Assembly: GCA_045603485.1 (NCBI GenBank)
Contig: JAZUMF010000111.1
Coordinates: 1-38,791 of the forward strand
Source of the DNA: RGIG5952 sp045603485
GTDB lineage: Bacteria; Verrucomicrobiota; Kiritimatiellia; RFP12; JAAYLN01
DNA: 38,791 nucleotides
Direction: 5' to 3'
Below, in pieces: positions 15,054 through 22,043 of the stretch (positions are counted from its first letter, which is position 1; every line of letters starts with the position of its first letter). Position numbers and translations under genes: made by a program. The notes beneath the pieces were generated by a model. It was not told the origin of the DNA and made no database searches. It saw nothing but the letters and a program-made list of their open reading frames with translations.

Positions 15054-15082
15054 TTGTTATAGTCAAGATAATAAGTACCTAG

Positions 15083-15382
15083 TTATACATCAACATCAGA
15101 TTTAGATGCAATTATTTTAATAAGTAGTTGCTCAATTGATGCTAGACGCGCTTCTACAATTGCTATTCTTGAGGTAAAATCATCAACTTCTTTGTTATCA
15201 TTTGTTTTTGGTAGTTGTTGACTAATTGATAACTTACTAGCAGCTTCTATGAGTTTTTTACTAGGCATCCTCTTACCCATTTCTATTAAAGCAATATAAT
15301 TTCTCGACACGCCTAGGGCCTCTGCAAATGCCCGTTGCGATAGTTTGAGCGATAATCGAATGTCTTTTAAATTCATGTTCAT
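15083..15382 (-). CDS. XRE-family helix-turn-helix regulator
   Basis: The product has 99 residues from the ATG at 15382; a TTG two codons earlier is less likely, and a later ATG (15376) is also possible. The N-terminal HTH reads LSLKLSQRAFAEALGVSRN followed by YIALIEMGKRMPSKKLIEAA, a classical XRE domain. The C-terminal 45 residues form a helical, possibly coiled-coil dimerisation region. It lies 10 bases below the other regulator and is probably co-transcribed. The nearby GTCTCAC palindromes are candidate binding sites. This is inference. Confidence 0.75.
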   Translation of the reverse strand: MNMNLKDIRLSLKLSQRAFAEALGVSRNYIALIEMGKRMPSKKLIEAASKLSISQQLPKTNDNKEVDDFTSRIAIVEARLASIEQLLIKIIASKSDVDV

Positions 15383-15392
15383 TTTCAAAAAG

Positions 15393-15671
15393 TTATGAAT
15401 ATTCGTCTAGCAGTGTTTGCAAAGCTTGTTTTAGTGCTTGAAATTTTCTCGCATCAGTTGTTTCATCTTTTTGTTCGTCAGTAATGCCTAGAAGCCAATC
15501 AACAGATACATGCCCAACTAATCCAATTCGGATTAAAGTAGAGATGTCAGGTTCTCGCACTCCTAGTTCATATCTACCATAGGCTGCTTGAGTTACACCT
15601 ATTTTCTTAGCAAATGAAGCCTGCGATTCATTGCCACGTATATGCCTAAGTCTAGAACAAAAAGGTTCCAT
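15393..15671 (-). CDS. XRE-family repressor (Mu c-like role)
   Basis: The product has 92 residues. Its HTH is SQASFAKKIGVTQAAYGRYELG followed by REPDISTLIRIGLVGHVSVDWLLGI, the typical XRE/Cro-C1 fold with a VDWLLGI ending common in phage repressors. It is transcribed away from the early genes and starts beside operators that overlap the early promoter. The best role is the lysogeny repressor of the early arm. The possible -10 TATAAT (15687-15682) would put the mRNA start about 4-7 bases before the ATG, so the message may be nearly leaderless. Confidence 0.8.
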   Translation of the reverse strand: MEPFCSRLRHIRGNESQASFAKKIGVTQAAYGRYELGVREPDISTLIRIGLVGHVSVDWLLGITDEQKDETTDARKFQALKQALQTLLDEYS

Positions 15672-15695
15672 ACATCACCACATTATAAAAAAAAT

Positions 15696-15738
15696 ATTCC
15701 AAAATGGTATTGACAAATAATCCAAAATGGATTATTCT
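15696..15738 (+). promoter_or_regulatory. Early promoter with embedded operators
   Basis: TTGACA (15710-15715) and TATTCT (15733-15738) are separated by exactly 17 bases and point to the early genes. The spacer holds a palindrome AATAATCC-AAAAT-GGATTATT (15716-15736, perfect 8-bp arms). A second, imperfect copy, ATTCC-AAAAT-GGTAT, lies at 15696-15710. Binding here would block the early promoter and could affect the divergent repressor gene. Confidence 0.8.
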
Positions 15739-15798
15739 TATTCTTGTGTTAGTTAACAAGTTTCCGCCACAAGTAAACATTTTAACAAAAGGAGCATT

Positions 15799-15996
15799 AT
15801 GAAGCAAGCAATGACAGTAAAGATAGAACAGCGCCCACGCATCAAAGGCGTTTGTGCACTTGCTCGCAAACTTGGCGTATCAAGATGCCACATCTATCAC
15901 ATAATTAGAGGTACCCGCCGCCCAAGTCCTTCCCTCGCTCGAAAAATTGCCCGTTATGGCATAGAGCTTAATTCAAACACAACGGAGGTATTATGA
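15799..15996 (+). CDS. Small HTH protein (Ner-like)
   Basis: The product has 65 residues; its ATG is preceded by AAAGGAG at 6 bases. The HTH is visible as VCALARKLGVSRCHIYHIIRGTRRPSPSLARKIARYG. It is the first early gene, in the position of Mu Ner, which turns down early transcription and repressor synthesis. The DNA-binding role is certain in kind; the Ner role is by position. Its stop overlaps the next start (ATGA). Confidence 0.75.
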   Translation: MKQAMTVKIEQRPRIKGVCALARKLGVSRCHIYHIIRGTRRPSPSLARKIARYGIELNSNTTEVL

Positions 15997-16214
15997 ACTC
16001 ACACCTAGCACATCTTCAAAGACTCGCAGACTATATTCTCGTAGTCATTTGTCTTGGTATCATTGGGGCGATAGCCCTTGCACAAAACCAAGGCCATCTG
16101 CCTCAGCCACCTTGTGCGGCACATCGGAGCCTCGGGCAATACCAAATATCCGAAGATGTACAGACCTCAGGCAAAGGCCACGCCGATCAGGTTGCCATCG
16201 CACCGGGCGACTAA
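15993..16214 (+). CDS. Small single-pass membrane protein
   Basis: The product has 73 residues and its ATG overlaps the previous stop. Residues about 12-32 form a clear hydrophobic segment (ILVVICLGIIGAIALA). The C-terminal part is hydrophilic. No family is recognised. It could be a superinfection-exclusion or host-membrane protein, but nothing in it proves that. Coupling to the HTH gene supports it being real. Confidence 0.5.
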   Translation: MNSHLAHLQRLADYILVVICLGIIGAIALAQNQGHLPQPPCAAHRSLGQYQISEDVQTSGKGHADQVAIAPGD

Positions 16215-16358
16215 TACACCTTAGGTAAGCAGTGCCTAATAGCTCAAAGGGAGCACCTCTGCCTACCACAAGCTAAAGCTTACTGAGGTGAGCGCCACGG
16301 GTCCATCTCCGCCCGCCCCTGCAGGAGAAATCAACATCATCCAAGAAAGGTACAACAA
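16215..16358 (+). other. Non-coding early gap with a possible pseudoknot
   Basis: No ORF is apparent between two small membrane genes. GTAAGC (16225-16230) can pair with GCTTAC (16278-16283), and CACCTC (16254-16259) with GAGGTG (16285-16290). The two pairings cross, so the RNA could form an H-type pseudoknot. A ribosome binding site for the next gene (AAGAAAGG) follows at its end. Confidence 0.35.
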
Positions 16359-16541
16359 ATGAAACTTCTCCAAATGCTCACAATTGCAATCCTCCTACCG
16401 GTTAAACTCATTATCGGCCTATGTTTCATCTGCGCTTTCTGCCTATCAGTAGCCCTATCTCGCGCACATCGCCTCGAAATAGCGCTTGCAGATGAAGGTG
16501 AAGATGGCAAAACCGTCCGTAAGCTAACTCAAGGAGCCTAG
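16359..16541 (+). CDS. Small membrane protein
   Basis: The product has 60 residues, starting at an ATG with GAAAGG about 8 bases upstream. Residues 3-33 are strongly hydrophobic (MLTIAILLPVKLIIGLCFICAFCL), probably one membrane segment or a hairpin. The rest is charged. No family is recognised. It sits 3 bases before the next gene, so they are probably co-translated. Confidence 0.55.
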   Translation: MKLLQMLTIAILLPVKLIIGLCFICAFCLSVALSRAHRLEIALADEGEDGKTVRKLTQGA

Positions 16542-16544
16542 CCT

Positions 16545-16763
16545 ATGCAAAATCGCAACACCGCTGCAGATGCAATCATAGCGCGCCTCCCAAATAAAGA
16601 ACTACTCAATGCACGGGAAATAGCAGATGCGCTAGATTTAGTCTCAACTACCTGCGTCATATCCGCAATTGACCAAGGAGATTTACCTGCAGTCCACATC
16701 GGACATTACTACCGCATAACTCGCAAAGACACCATCGCCTGGATTTACAAAGGGGCAATCTAA
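16545..16763 (+). CDS. MerR/excisionase-like DNA-binding protein
   Basis: The product has 72 residues, with AAGGAG 8 bases before its ATG. The sequence LPNKELLNAREIADALDLVSTTCVISAIDQGDLPAVHIGHYYRITRKDTIAWI has the winged-helix signature of helix-turn-helix family 17 (excisionase type). In a transposable phage there is no excision in the usual sense, so a regulatory role or a DNA-bending role at the ends is more likely. It is followed within one base by the DUF3102-like gene. Confidence 0.65.
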   Translation: MQNRNTAADAIIARLPNKELLNAREIADALDLVSTTCVISAIDQGDLPAVHIGHYYRITRKDTIAWIYKGAI

Positions 16764-16764
16764 A

Positions 16765-17364
16765 ATGGATCTAACATACCAAGGCAAAAGCCTGACACAA
16801 TTATTATCATCACCTTATCTCATAACCGAAGCTGCGCCAGTCGTCACAGAGTTAGACATACTAGCTCGCGACCATGCAAAAGAGGCAGTTAAAAGCGCAC
16901 TTATTGCTGGCATTATCCTAAATGCTGTTAAAGCACAACTCCCAAAGGGTGGGTGGACAGGCTGGTTGTTAGCTAATTGTCCTAAATTATCAAAACCTAC
17001 AGCATACCGTTACATGGCACTTGCAAGCGCATTGCAAAACGACATAGAAGCTTCTGAAGAAGTCTGCGTTGGTGAAAAAAGCCTAAATCTCCTCTATCAG
17101 GAATATGGCATAGTTCGCAAAGAAACTGCAGCCACATGGGGCGGCTTGCGCGCCGGTGCTGGTCGTCCACCCGCTAATCCAGATCCTGCAATTGATGCAG
17201 TTCGAGTATGGACCCATGCCGCCGAAGCCTACCGTCGCATACCAGATACATCATACAAATTTCTCCCATTGCGTGAGGCAGAAGGAATGCTCGTTGAGCT
17301 CGATAGCGTCCGTGCCCGTCTTAAAACTCGCATATCCGAGCTTAAAAATACTCCAATAGATTAA
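16765..17364 (+). CDS. DUF3102-like early protein
   Basis: The product has 199 residues. The centre, LPKGGWTGWLLANCPKLSKPTAYRYMALASAL, closely follows the DUF3102 pattern in which a Gly-Trp stretch precedes a Ser-x-Thr-Ala-x-Arg-Tyr-Met helix. A Gly/Arg/Pro stretch (LRAGAGRPP) follows, and the C-terminus is helical. The function of this family is unknown; it is common in phage early regions. Members are often found next to transposase genes in Mu-like elements. Confidence 0.65.
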   Translation: MDLTYQGKSLTQLLSSPYLITEAAPVVTELDILARDHAKEAVKSALIAGIILNAVKAQLPKGGWTGWLLANCPKLSKPTAYRYMALASALQNDIEASEEVCVGEKSLNLLYQEYGIVRKETAATWGGLRAGAGRPPANPDPAIDAVRVWTHAAEAYRRIPDTSYKFLPLREAEGMLVELDSVRARLKTRISELKNTPID

Positions 17365-17390
17365 AGATGGCACAATAGCGGGAGAGACCG

Positions 17391-19442
17391 ATGGCAAGTA
17401 TTAAAGATTATAATGCGCAAGCATGTATACAAGACCCAGTCGAAAGGCAAAACACCTGCGACTGGCTCACAGCCTTTGAAGAGCTTGCAACGCAGGCACC
17501 AAGAGGAAGCCTAGGCGCAACAATAGCATCAATAGCCTCTCGCATGGGTGCCTCTATACAGACCGCACAACGCAAATGGAACGCTTACCAAAAGTATGGA
17601 GCATCTGGTCTTGTCAACCGCGCAAAACTCCCACGACCCTGCGCCCGGCATTCGTGGGAAAGTGTCTATATGCGATACTGCGAAGACGACCTCAATACCT
17701 CCTCCAACGCCTGGCGCCAAATGATGCACGACTTCCGTACAGGGCAAGTCCTCGAAGGCATCGGTACATGGCGCGATGTGTGGCAACTTGAACACCCCTA
17801 TGAAGCCGTTCCCCCACATTGTCCATCATCATATATTCCGCAAGGCGCCTCATATCAAAACCTCCAACGTGCGGTAAGAAAAAATCCTGACCGTCTCTTC
17901 TCTCTCGCGATGACCCGTCGCGGACGAAAATTCGCCCACGCATACCTTCTCCCGGTGCTCCAAACACGAATTGGACTCCCCGTTGGGGCAATAACGCAAT
18001 ATGACGATGTATGGCATAACACCGATGTACTTATTCCTGGACAAGCTCATGCAGTACAACCCCTGGAATTTGCTGGGTATGATGTTGCCTCAGGCTTCAA
18101 ACGATCATCACTTGTAAAACCCCGCTTTGAAAGAGCCGATGGCAAAAGAGACAACCTCAAAGAACAGCAATTTCGTTATCTCTTCGCCTTCGATCACATC
18201 GTCACTGGCTTCCATAGCCAAGGGATAACCGACATCGTGGAACACGGCACAACTGCCATAAGAGAGAATGTCCGCCGGCAAATAGCCGCAATTCCTGGTT
18301 ATGGCAGACTAATAACTATCCGTGACAGTGGTATCCTATCGGAACAAGCTCACGCAGGACTTTTTATCGGTAATGGTGGAGGCAATTTCCGTATGAAAGC
18401 TCTATGCGAAAGTGCTCATAACATCCTCCACAACCGGCTTGCATCATTACCAGGGTCCCGTGGCCGCGATGCCGAACACATGCACGAAAGTCATGCGGCA
18501 TTAGTCAAGTACGAAGAACGGCTTGCTCTCGCAGCTTCTCATCTCCCATCAGATTTAGCCGTCCTCATACAGTCAGGCCTCCTCACGTTTGATCAATATA
18601 TGGCAGCCTTCAAGACAATTGAAGCAAGCCTAATGGATGACCCTGAACATCACTTGGAGGGATGGGATAACAATACAATCGCCGAATATTCCCTTGGTCA
18701 TGATGATTGGCATAATGCCTCAGAACTACTCACAATGCCGGAAAGTGACAAAGCCGCAATCACCGCCTACCTCTCAAATCATCCCGAATGTCGTCGCTTA
18801 CGCTCAATGAGCCGTCGCGAAGTCTGGGCGAACGGACAAAAAGAACTTATCCGAGTTCCTGACTGGGAAATGCCGGCCTTCCTCGATGCCGCCAAAGATG
18901 CCGTTGAGATAGGGGTGGCAGATAATGGATTGATAACAATCCGCAACGAACTTTATTTTGGGCGTGATGCACTCCATTTTCAAGCCTCCGCAATGAAAAC
19001 CTACAATGGATATACATCACCATTACCGCCTCGCTCACTAGTACTCATCGAAATAAATCCACTGATTCCAGACAAATGCTGGATATTAAGCAAAGAGGAC
19101 GGTCATACGCTAGGCGTCTGCCCAATCTACAATCGTGCTTCAGTCTACGACCGCCATTCAATTGAAATCGCCATGGGCGCCCAACAAAACGATCTCGCCA
19201 ATAAACTACTCCCTATCCGTGGTCGCCATCAAGCTCAAGCAGAAGCAAGAGCACAACGCCTTGCCAACAACCTCCAAATACTCCAGCAAGGTTCACCAAC
19301 ACCCCCATCGCCAAAACCCATCACAACTACTCAACTCACTCAACTAGCAACCCAGTCAGCCGCCCAGTTTGAATCAGACACAGACAATGCAGCTGATATA
19401 GCCGATTTCCTCACAAGCATAACCCATACAACCAAGGAGTAA
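17391..19442 (+). CDS. MuA-type DDE transposase
   Basis: The product has 683 residues (Mu A is 663). The N-terminal part carries HTH-like segments (about 38-80). The catalytic core has QYDDVWHN (first Asp at 205/206) and an Arg-rich stretch (251-310). The third acidic residue is Glu340 (MKALCESAHNIL, matching the Mu AKPVERAF motif). The second position aligns to IVEHGTTAI, so the Mu Asp appears to be Glu284 (or possibly Asp281). The C-terminal beta-barrel domain (about 465-600) and a low-complexity Gln/Ser/Thr/Pro tail follow; in Mu that tail contacts B and ClpX. It drives integration and replicative transposition. GGGAGAG precedes the ATG. Confidence 0.85.
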   Translation: MASIKDYNAQACIQDPVERQNTCDWLTAFEELATQAPRGSLGATIASIASRMGASIQTAQRKWNAYQKYGASGLVNRAKLPRPCARHSWESVYMRYCEDDLNTSSNAWRQMMHDFRTGQVLEGIGTWRDVWQLEHPYEAVPPHCPSSYIPQGASYQNLQRAVRKNPDRLFSLAMTRRGRKFAHAYLLPVLQTRIGLPVGAITQYDDVWHNTDVLIPGQAHAVQPLEFAGYDVASGFKRSSLVKPRFERADGKRDNLKEQQFRYLFAFDHIVTGFHSQGITDIVEHGTTAIRENVRRQIAAIPGYGRLITIRDSGILSEQAHAGLFIGNGGGNFRMKALCESAHNILHNRLASLPGSRGRDAEHMHESHAALVKYEERLALAASHLPSDLAVLIQSGLLTFDQYMAAFKTIEASLMDDPEHHLEGWDNNTIAEYSLGHDDWHNASELLTMPESDKAAITAYLSNHPECRRLRSMSRREVWANGQKELIRVPDWEMPAFLDAAKDAVEIGVADNGLITIRNELYFGRDALHFQASAMKTYNGYTSPLPPRSLVLIEINPLIPDKCWILSKEDGHTLGVCPIYNRASVYDRHSIEIAMGAQQNDLANKLLPIRGRHQAQAEARAQRLANNLQILQQGSPTPPSPKPITTTQLTQLATQSAAQFESDTDNAADIADFLTSITHTTKE

Positions 19443-19446
19443 AATA

Positions 19447-20487
19447 ATGAATGTACACGAAGTTCATCCACTAAACCAAATCCCAGGAGATAGACTAGAA
19501 CGCGCTGTCCGTAGCCTATTGAATGACAACATCATCACAAATGAACAAGCTGACGATGTACGCTGGTTTTACCAGTGGATGCAAGGCAACAATATGTCAT
19601 TAAGTGCTGGAGGTAAAGCCAGCGACCTAAGCGCAACCTCCATCTACCGGTTATTTACAGCATCCTACACCGCATCTTATGACGGAATCATCACTAAAAT
19701 CAGCAAATTCAGAAAACTGACTGAAGCTCGCGCTCTTAAACTCGATGTCGGCTTCATTGAGACAAACACCTGGCGAAAAATCGATGCGGTCTGCACCCAA
19801 GCCCTCAATATGCAGCTGCCAGCCTTCATCTACGGAGCAAGCCAAATTGGTAAAACCTCATGCCTGCTTGAGTTTCAGCGGCGTAACAACCATGGTACAA
19901 CTAAATATGTACGTATGCCAGCCGCACCCACCTTCTCGTATTTTATAAAGTCACTTGCGGCAGCCTGTTATATTCATAGCAACAAGCCATCTCCCGATAC
20001 CATCCGCGACCGCATCTGCAACACATTATCCTCTCGTAATCTCTTAATTATAGATGAATTTCATCAGGCACTAGTCACAGTTACCGATCGCCGAGCCGCA
20101 CAAATCATGGAATTTATACGAGAAGTCTACGACCGTACCAATTGCGGGATCGTACTATGCGCCACAAAAGTCGGTGAGCGAGAGATCGAGCGAGGCCGCA
20201 ATGCCGGCATCTACGATCAATTACGCCGTCGTGGCATGGTAAAGCTAGTACTACCAGACACACCACCGGCCTCCGATGTAAATCGCATCGCCAAAACATT
20301 TGATTTAGAACCCCCGACTGGAACAGCTGCCGATAGTGTTAAACGCATGCTCGCAGCGTCGGGCGTCGGCATGTATATCAAATATCTTCAGGCATCACAC
20401 ATTCTTGCTGAAAAGCGAGGTGAAAAATTAACTTGGGATACCTTCCTCTCCGTCAATGATGGCATGGAAGCTCTCGCAACTCACTAA
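19447..20487 (+). CDS. MuB-type transposition ATPase
   Basis: The product has 346 residues, 4 bases after the transposase stop. Walker A is GASQIGKTS (130-138) and Walker B is NLLIIDEFHQ (198-207); the sensor-like IVLCATKVG follows at about 233. The ATPase fold matches the AAA family of Mu B, TniB and IstB. In Mu, B binds target DNA as filaments and activates A, and it gives target immunity. The N-terminal 60 residues are helical with an HTH-like SLSAGGKASDLSATSIYRLF stretch. Confidence 0.85.
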   Translation: MNVHEVHPLNQIPGDRLERAVRSLLNDNIITNEQADDVRWFYQWMQGNNMSLSAGGKASDLSATSIYRLFTASYTASYDGIITKISKFRKLTEARALKLDVGFIETNTWRKIDAVCTQALNMQLPAFIYGASQIGKTSCLLEFQRRNNHGTTKYVRMPAAPTFSYFIKSLAAACYIHSNKPSPDTIRDRICNTLSSRNLLIIDEFHQALVTVTDRRAAQIMEFIREVYDRTNCGIVLCATKVGEREIERGRNAGIYDQLRRRGMVKLVLPDTPPASDVNRIAKTFDLEPPTGTAADSVKRMLAASGVGMYIKYLQASHILAEKRGEKLTWDTFLSVNDGMEALATH

Positions 20488-20502
20488 AGAAAGGAAATAA
20501 AA

Positions 20503-21114
20503 ATGACATCAACTCCAGAAGGTTACAAACGCAACTCCAAAGGACATTTAGTCCCCCTGGATCAAATCTCAGAATTAGACCAACTCCGTGACGAACTCGT
20601 CCATGAACTCATTGCTGGTGCATTTGCAACGGCCCAAACAGTTCGCGAATTCAAATTAGACGCAGCCTCAAAAATTCAGGCATTCATAGAACTCTCAGCA
20701 CAAGACCATGGTGTTGAATATGGAGGCAAAAAGGGAAATGTACAACTCGTAAGTTATGATGGCACTAAAAAAGTCATTCGTTCCGTCGCAGAGCTAATTA
20801 CTTTCAACGAGAAGATGAGCATAGCGCGTGAATGTATCTTTGATTGCATCGCCAAATGGGCAGATGGAAGCAACAGCAATCTTGTGCAAATCGTCCGAGG
20901 AGCCTTTGAGCGTGATGCCAATGGACATCTAAGCACCGCTAAAATCCTTGGTCTTCGTCGCTACAACATAGACGATCCCGATTGGGCCAAAGCCATGGAA
21001 CTCATAGCTGATGCAATTGTAATCAATGACACAGCTCAATATGTGCGCTTTTACACCCGCAAAGGTAGCGAAGATAAGTATATCCAAATCGCCCTCGATG
21101 GCACTAGGGTGTAA
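20503..21114 (+). CDS. DUF3164 family early protein
   Basis: The product has 203 residues, and AAAGGAAA precedes its ATG. The opening PEGYKRNSKGHLVPLDQI and the ELDQLRDELVHELI helix match the start of DUF3164 proteins, which are found in the early arms of Mu-like phages. The C-terminal half (FVRFYTRKG-type, YIQIALD) is a small alpha/beta part. The function is unknown. The gene follows MuB directly, as in other transposable phages. Confidence 0.75.
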   Translation: MTSTPEGYKRNSKGHLVPLDQISELDQLRDELVHELIAGAFATAQTVREFKLDAASKIQAFIELSAQDHGVEYGGKKGNVQLVSYDGTKKVIRSVAELITFNEKMSIARECIFDCIAKWADGSNSNLVQIVRGAFERDANGHLSTAKILGLRRYNIDDPDWAKAMELIADAIVINDTAQYVRFYTRKGSEDKYIQIALDGTRV

Positions 21115-21116
21115 AC

Positions 21117-21710
21117 ATGTTAGGCATCACACAGAAACAACTCTACGCTTATTTCACCGCCCACAGGGCAGCTTGTTTTGCCCTTGGGCTGCATGACAAA
21201 GAGCAGCAGGAGGCTTATCGTAAACAAGTCATGCGCGAAGAGGCAGGTGTAGAGTCAGTCAAAGACCTAAATCGTACAACTGACTACGATAAAGTTATGA
21301 GCCGATTTTGCGTTGATTGTGGTGATTATCAAGCAGCAATCAAGTATAATCTAGGCACAGATACCCGACTAGTTAAAATGGTAGAAATCCTGGCACAACA
21401 AGTTGCACAGCTCCTGGGAACCAATCCTGACAAGGCTAATGATTATGTCGCAGGAATAATCTTCCAAGCCGGCTTTAGCACCAAGCGATTAGACAGTCAA
21501 GGCTTTCTCCTCGATATAGCCACCTGTGATCTATGGCGAGTATTCCAAATGCTTGACACTCACAGGCGGAGACTAATCCAGCGCTATGGTAGGGCACCAG
21601 ACTGTCCAAAAACCTTCAATATACATCTTGTATATGATCGTAGCCAAGGAGGCAAAGTCCACGCCGTCCGTGTCAACGAACCCATTAGTGCCTTTCGCAT
21701 CGCCAAATGA
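21117..21710 (+). CDS. GemA-like (DUF1018) early regulator
   Basis: The product has 197 residues, and AGGGTG lies 6 bases before its ATG. Like GemA of Mu (DUF1018), it is a mid-size protein after the DUF3164 gene. It contains ITQKQLYAYFTAHRAACFALGL and a helical C-terminal half ending in the basic DTHRRRLIQRYG. In Mu, GemA/Mor influence host supercoiling and middle transcription. The family call here is by position and weak pattern. Confidence 0.5.
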   Translation: MLGITQKQLYAYFTAHRAACFALGLHDKEQQEAYRKQVMREEAGVESVKDLNRTTDYDKVMSRFCVDCGDYQAAIKYNLGTDTRLVKMVEILAQQVAQLLGTNPDKANDYVAGIIFQAGFSTKRLDSQGFLLDIATCDLWRVFQMLDTHRRRLIQRYGRAPDCPKTFNIHLVYDRSQGGKVHAVRVNEPISAFRIAK

Positions 21711-21737
21711 ACACACATTGCACATCATCAAAAAAGC

Positions 21738-21765
21738 CGTTGCAGCGACCCTGCAACGTCTTTTT
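21738..21765 (+). terminator. Terminator of the early operon
   Basis: CGTTGCAG-CGACC-CTGCAACG is an 8-bp perfect stem followed by TCTTTTTC. It lies 28 bases after the GemA-like stop and ends the rightward operon. Confidence 0.85.
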
Positions 21766-21799
21766 CTATATTAACGAGTTGATTACTAAAATACGCCAA

Positions 21800-21831
21800 T
21801 TTCTCAAACTGCTGATAAACTTTCTCAAACT
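21800..21831 (-). repeat. Two TTTCTCAAACT copies, candidate transposase sites
   Basis: TTTCTCAAACT occurs at 21,800-21,810 and again at 21,821-21,831, 21 bases apart (two helical turns). Read inward from the right end this is AGTTTGAGAAA. Related AGTTT(T/G)A motifs lie at the other end at 436-442 and 490-496, in the opposite orientation as expected for end sites. This is a candidate only. Confidence 0.45.
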
Positions 21832-21848
21832 ACATGAGCGAATACAAC

Positions 21849-21980
21849 TTATTTCTGAAGTGTTGCAGATTTGTTTGCTTTTAGAATGAATTTCTTGGTC
21901 TCTAAGGAATTATCCTCAAGAATTTCAAAATCTTCAATCTTTTGTTCATGAAGATTTATAGGCCTTAAATTGCGATAAGT
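21849..21980 (-). pseudogene. Open fragment resembling the 3' end of a host gene
   Basis: On the - strand there are 43 sense codons between a TAG (21,983-21,981) and a TAA (21,851-21,849). The peptide (RPINLHEQKIEDFEILEDNS and onward) looks like real protein rather than chance. It lacks a start and is not recognised. It could be the remains of a host gene cut by the prophage insertion, or an out-of-frame tail of the GH28-like gene region. Confidence 0.3.
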
Positions 21981-22026
21981 CTAGCTACAAAAATCTTTTG
22001 CGCATGGGCTATTTGTAACTAGACTT
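21977..22026 (-). terminator. Long hairpin after the GH28-like gene
   Basis: AAGTCTAGCTACAAA (21,977-21,991) pairs with TTTGTAACTAGACTT (22,012-22,026), 14 of 15 positions, with a 20-base loop. It lies 17 bases past the GH28-like stop. It lacks a clear T run on the - strand, so it may be a rho-independent terminator variant, a processed 3' end or a small RNA. Confidence 0.4.
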
Positions 22027-22043
22027 TACGCCGAAGCTGATCG

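Larger units (their letters stand above)
14824..15082. other. Central regulatory region: late promoter side, terminator, palindromes
   Basis: No coding sequence is seen in these 259 bases. They hold a late-promoter candidate (-10 TATAGT at 14864-14859, - strand), two palindromes of the GTCTCAC class, and a strong hairpin terminator at 14952-14975. They separate the leftward regulator genes from the leftward late operon. Confidence 0.7.
405..21866. mobile_element. Compact Mu-like transposable prophage (ends approximate)
   Basis: A MuA-type transposase directly followed by a MuB-type ATPase, then DUF3164 and GemA-like genes, defines a transposable phage. The head genes are also Mu-type: terminase, DUF935 portal, protease/scaffold, MuF. 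The element is about 21.4 kb against about 37 kb for Mu. Late genes run left and early genes run right from a central regulatory region. The exact ends are not resolved. The right end must lie past the terminator at 21,738-21,765 and before the GH28-like gene at 22,044. The left end lies near the third direct repeat at 396-420. Confidence 0.85.

Noticed and set aside
16060..16269. 69-residue - strand ORF in the early arm
   Set aside because: Opposite a coupled small membrane gene; no ribosome site and no signature.
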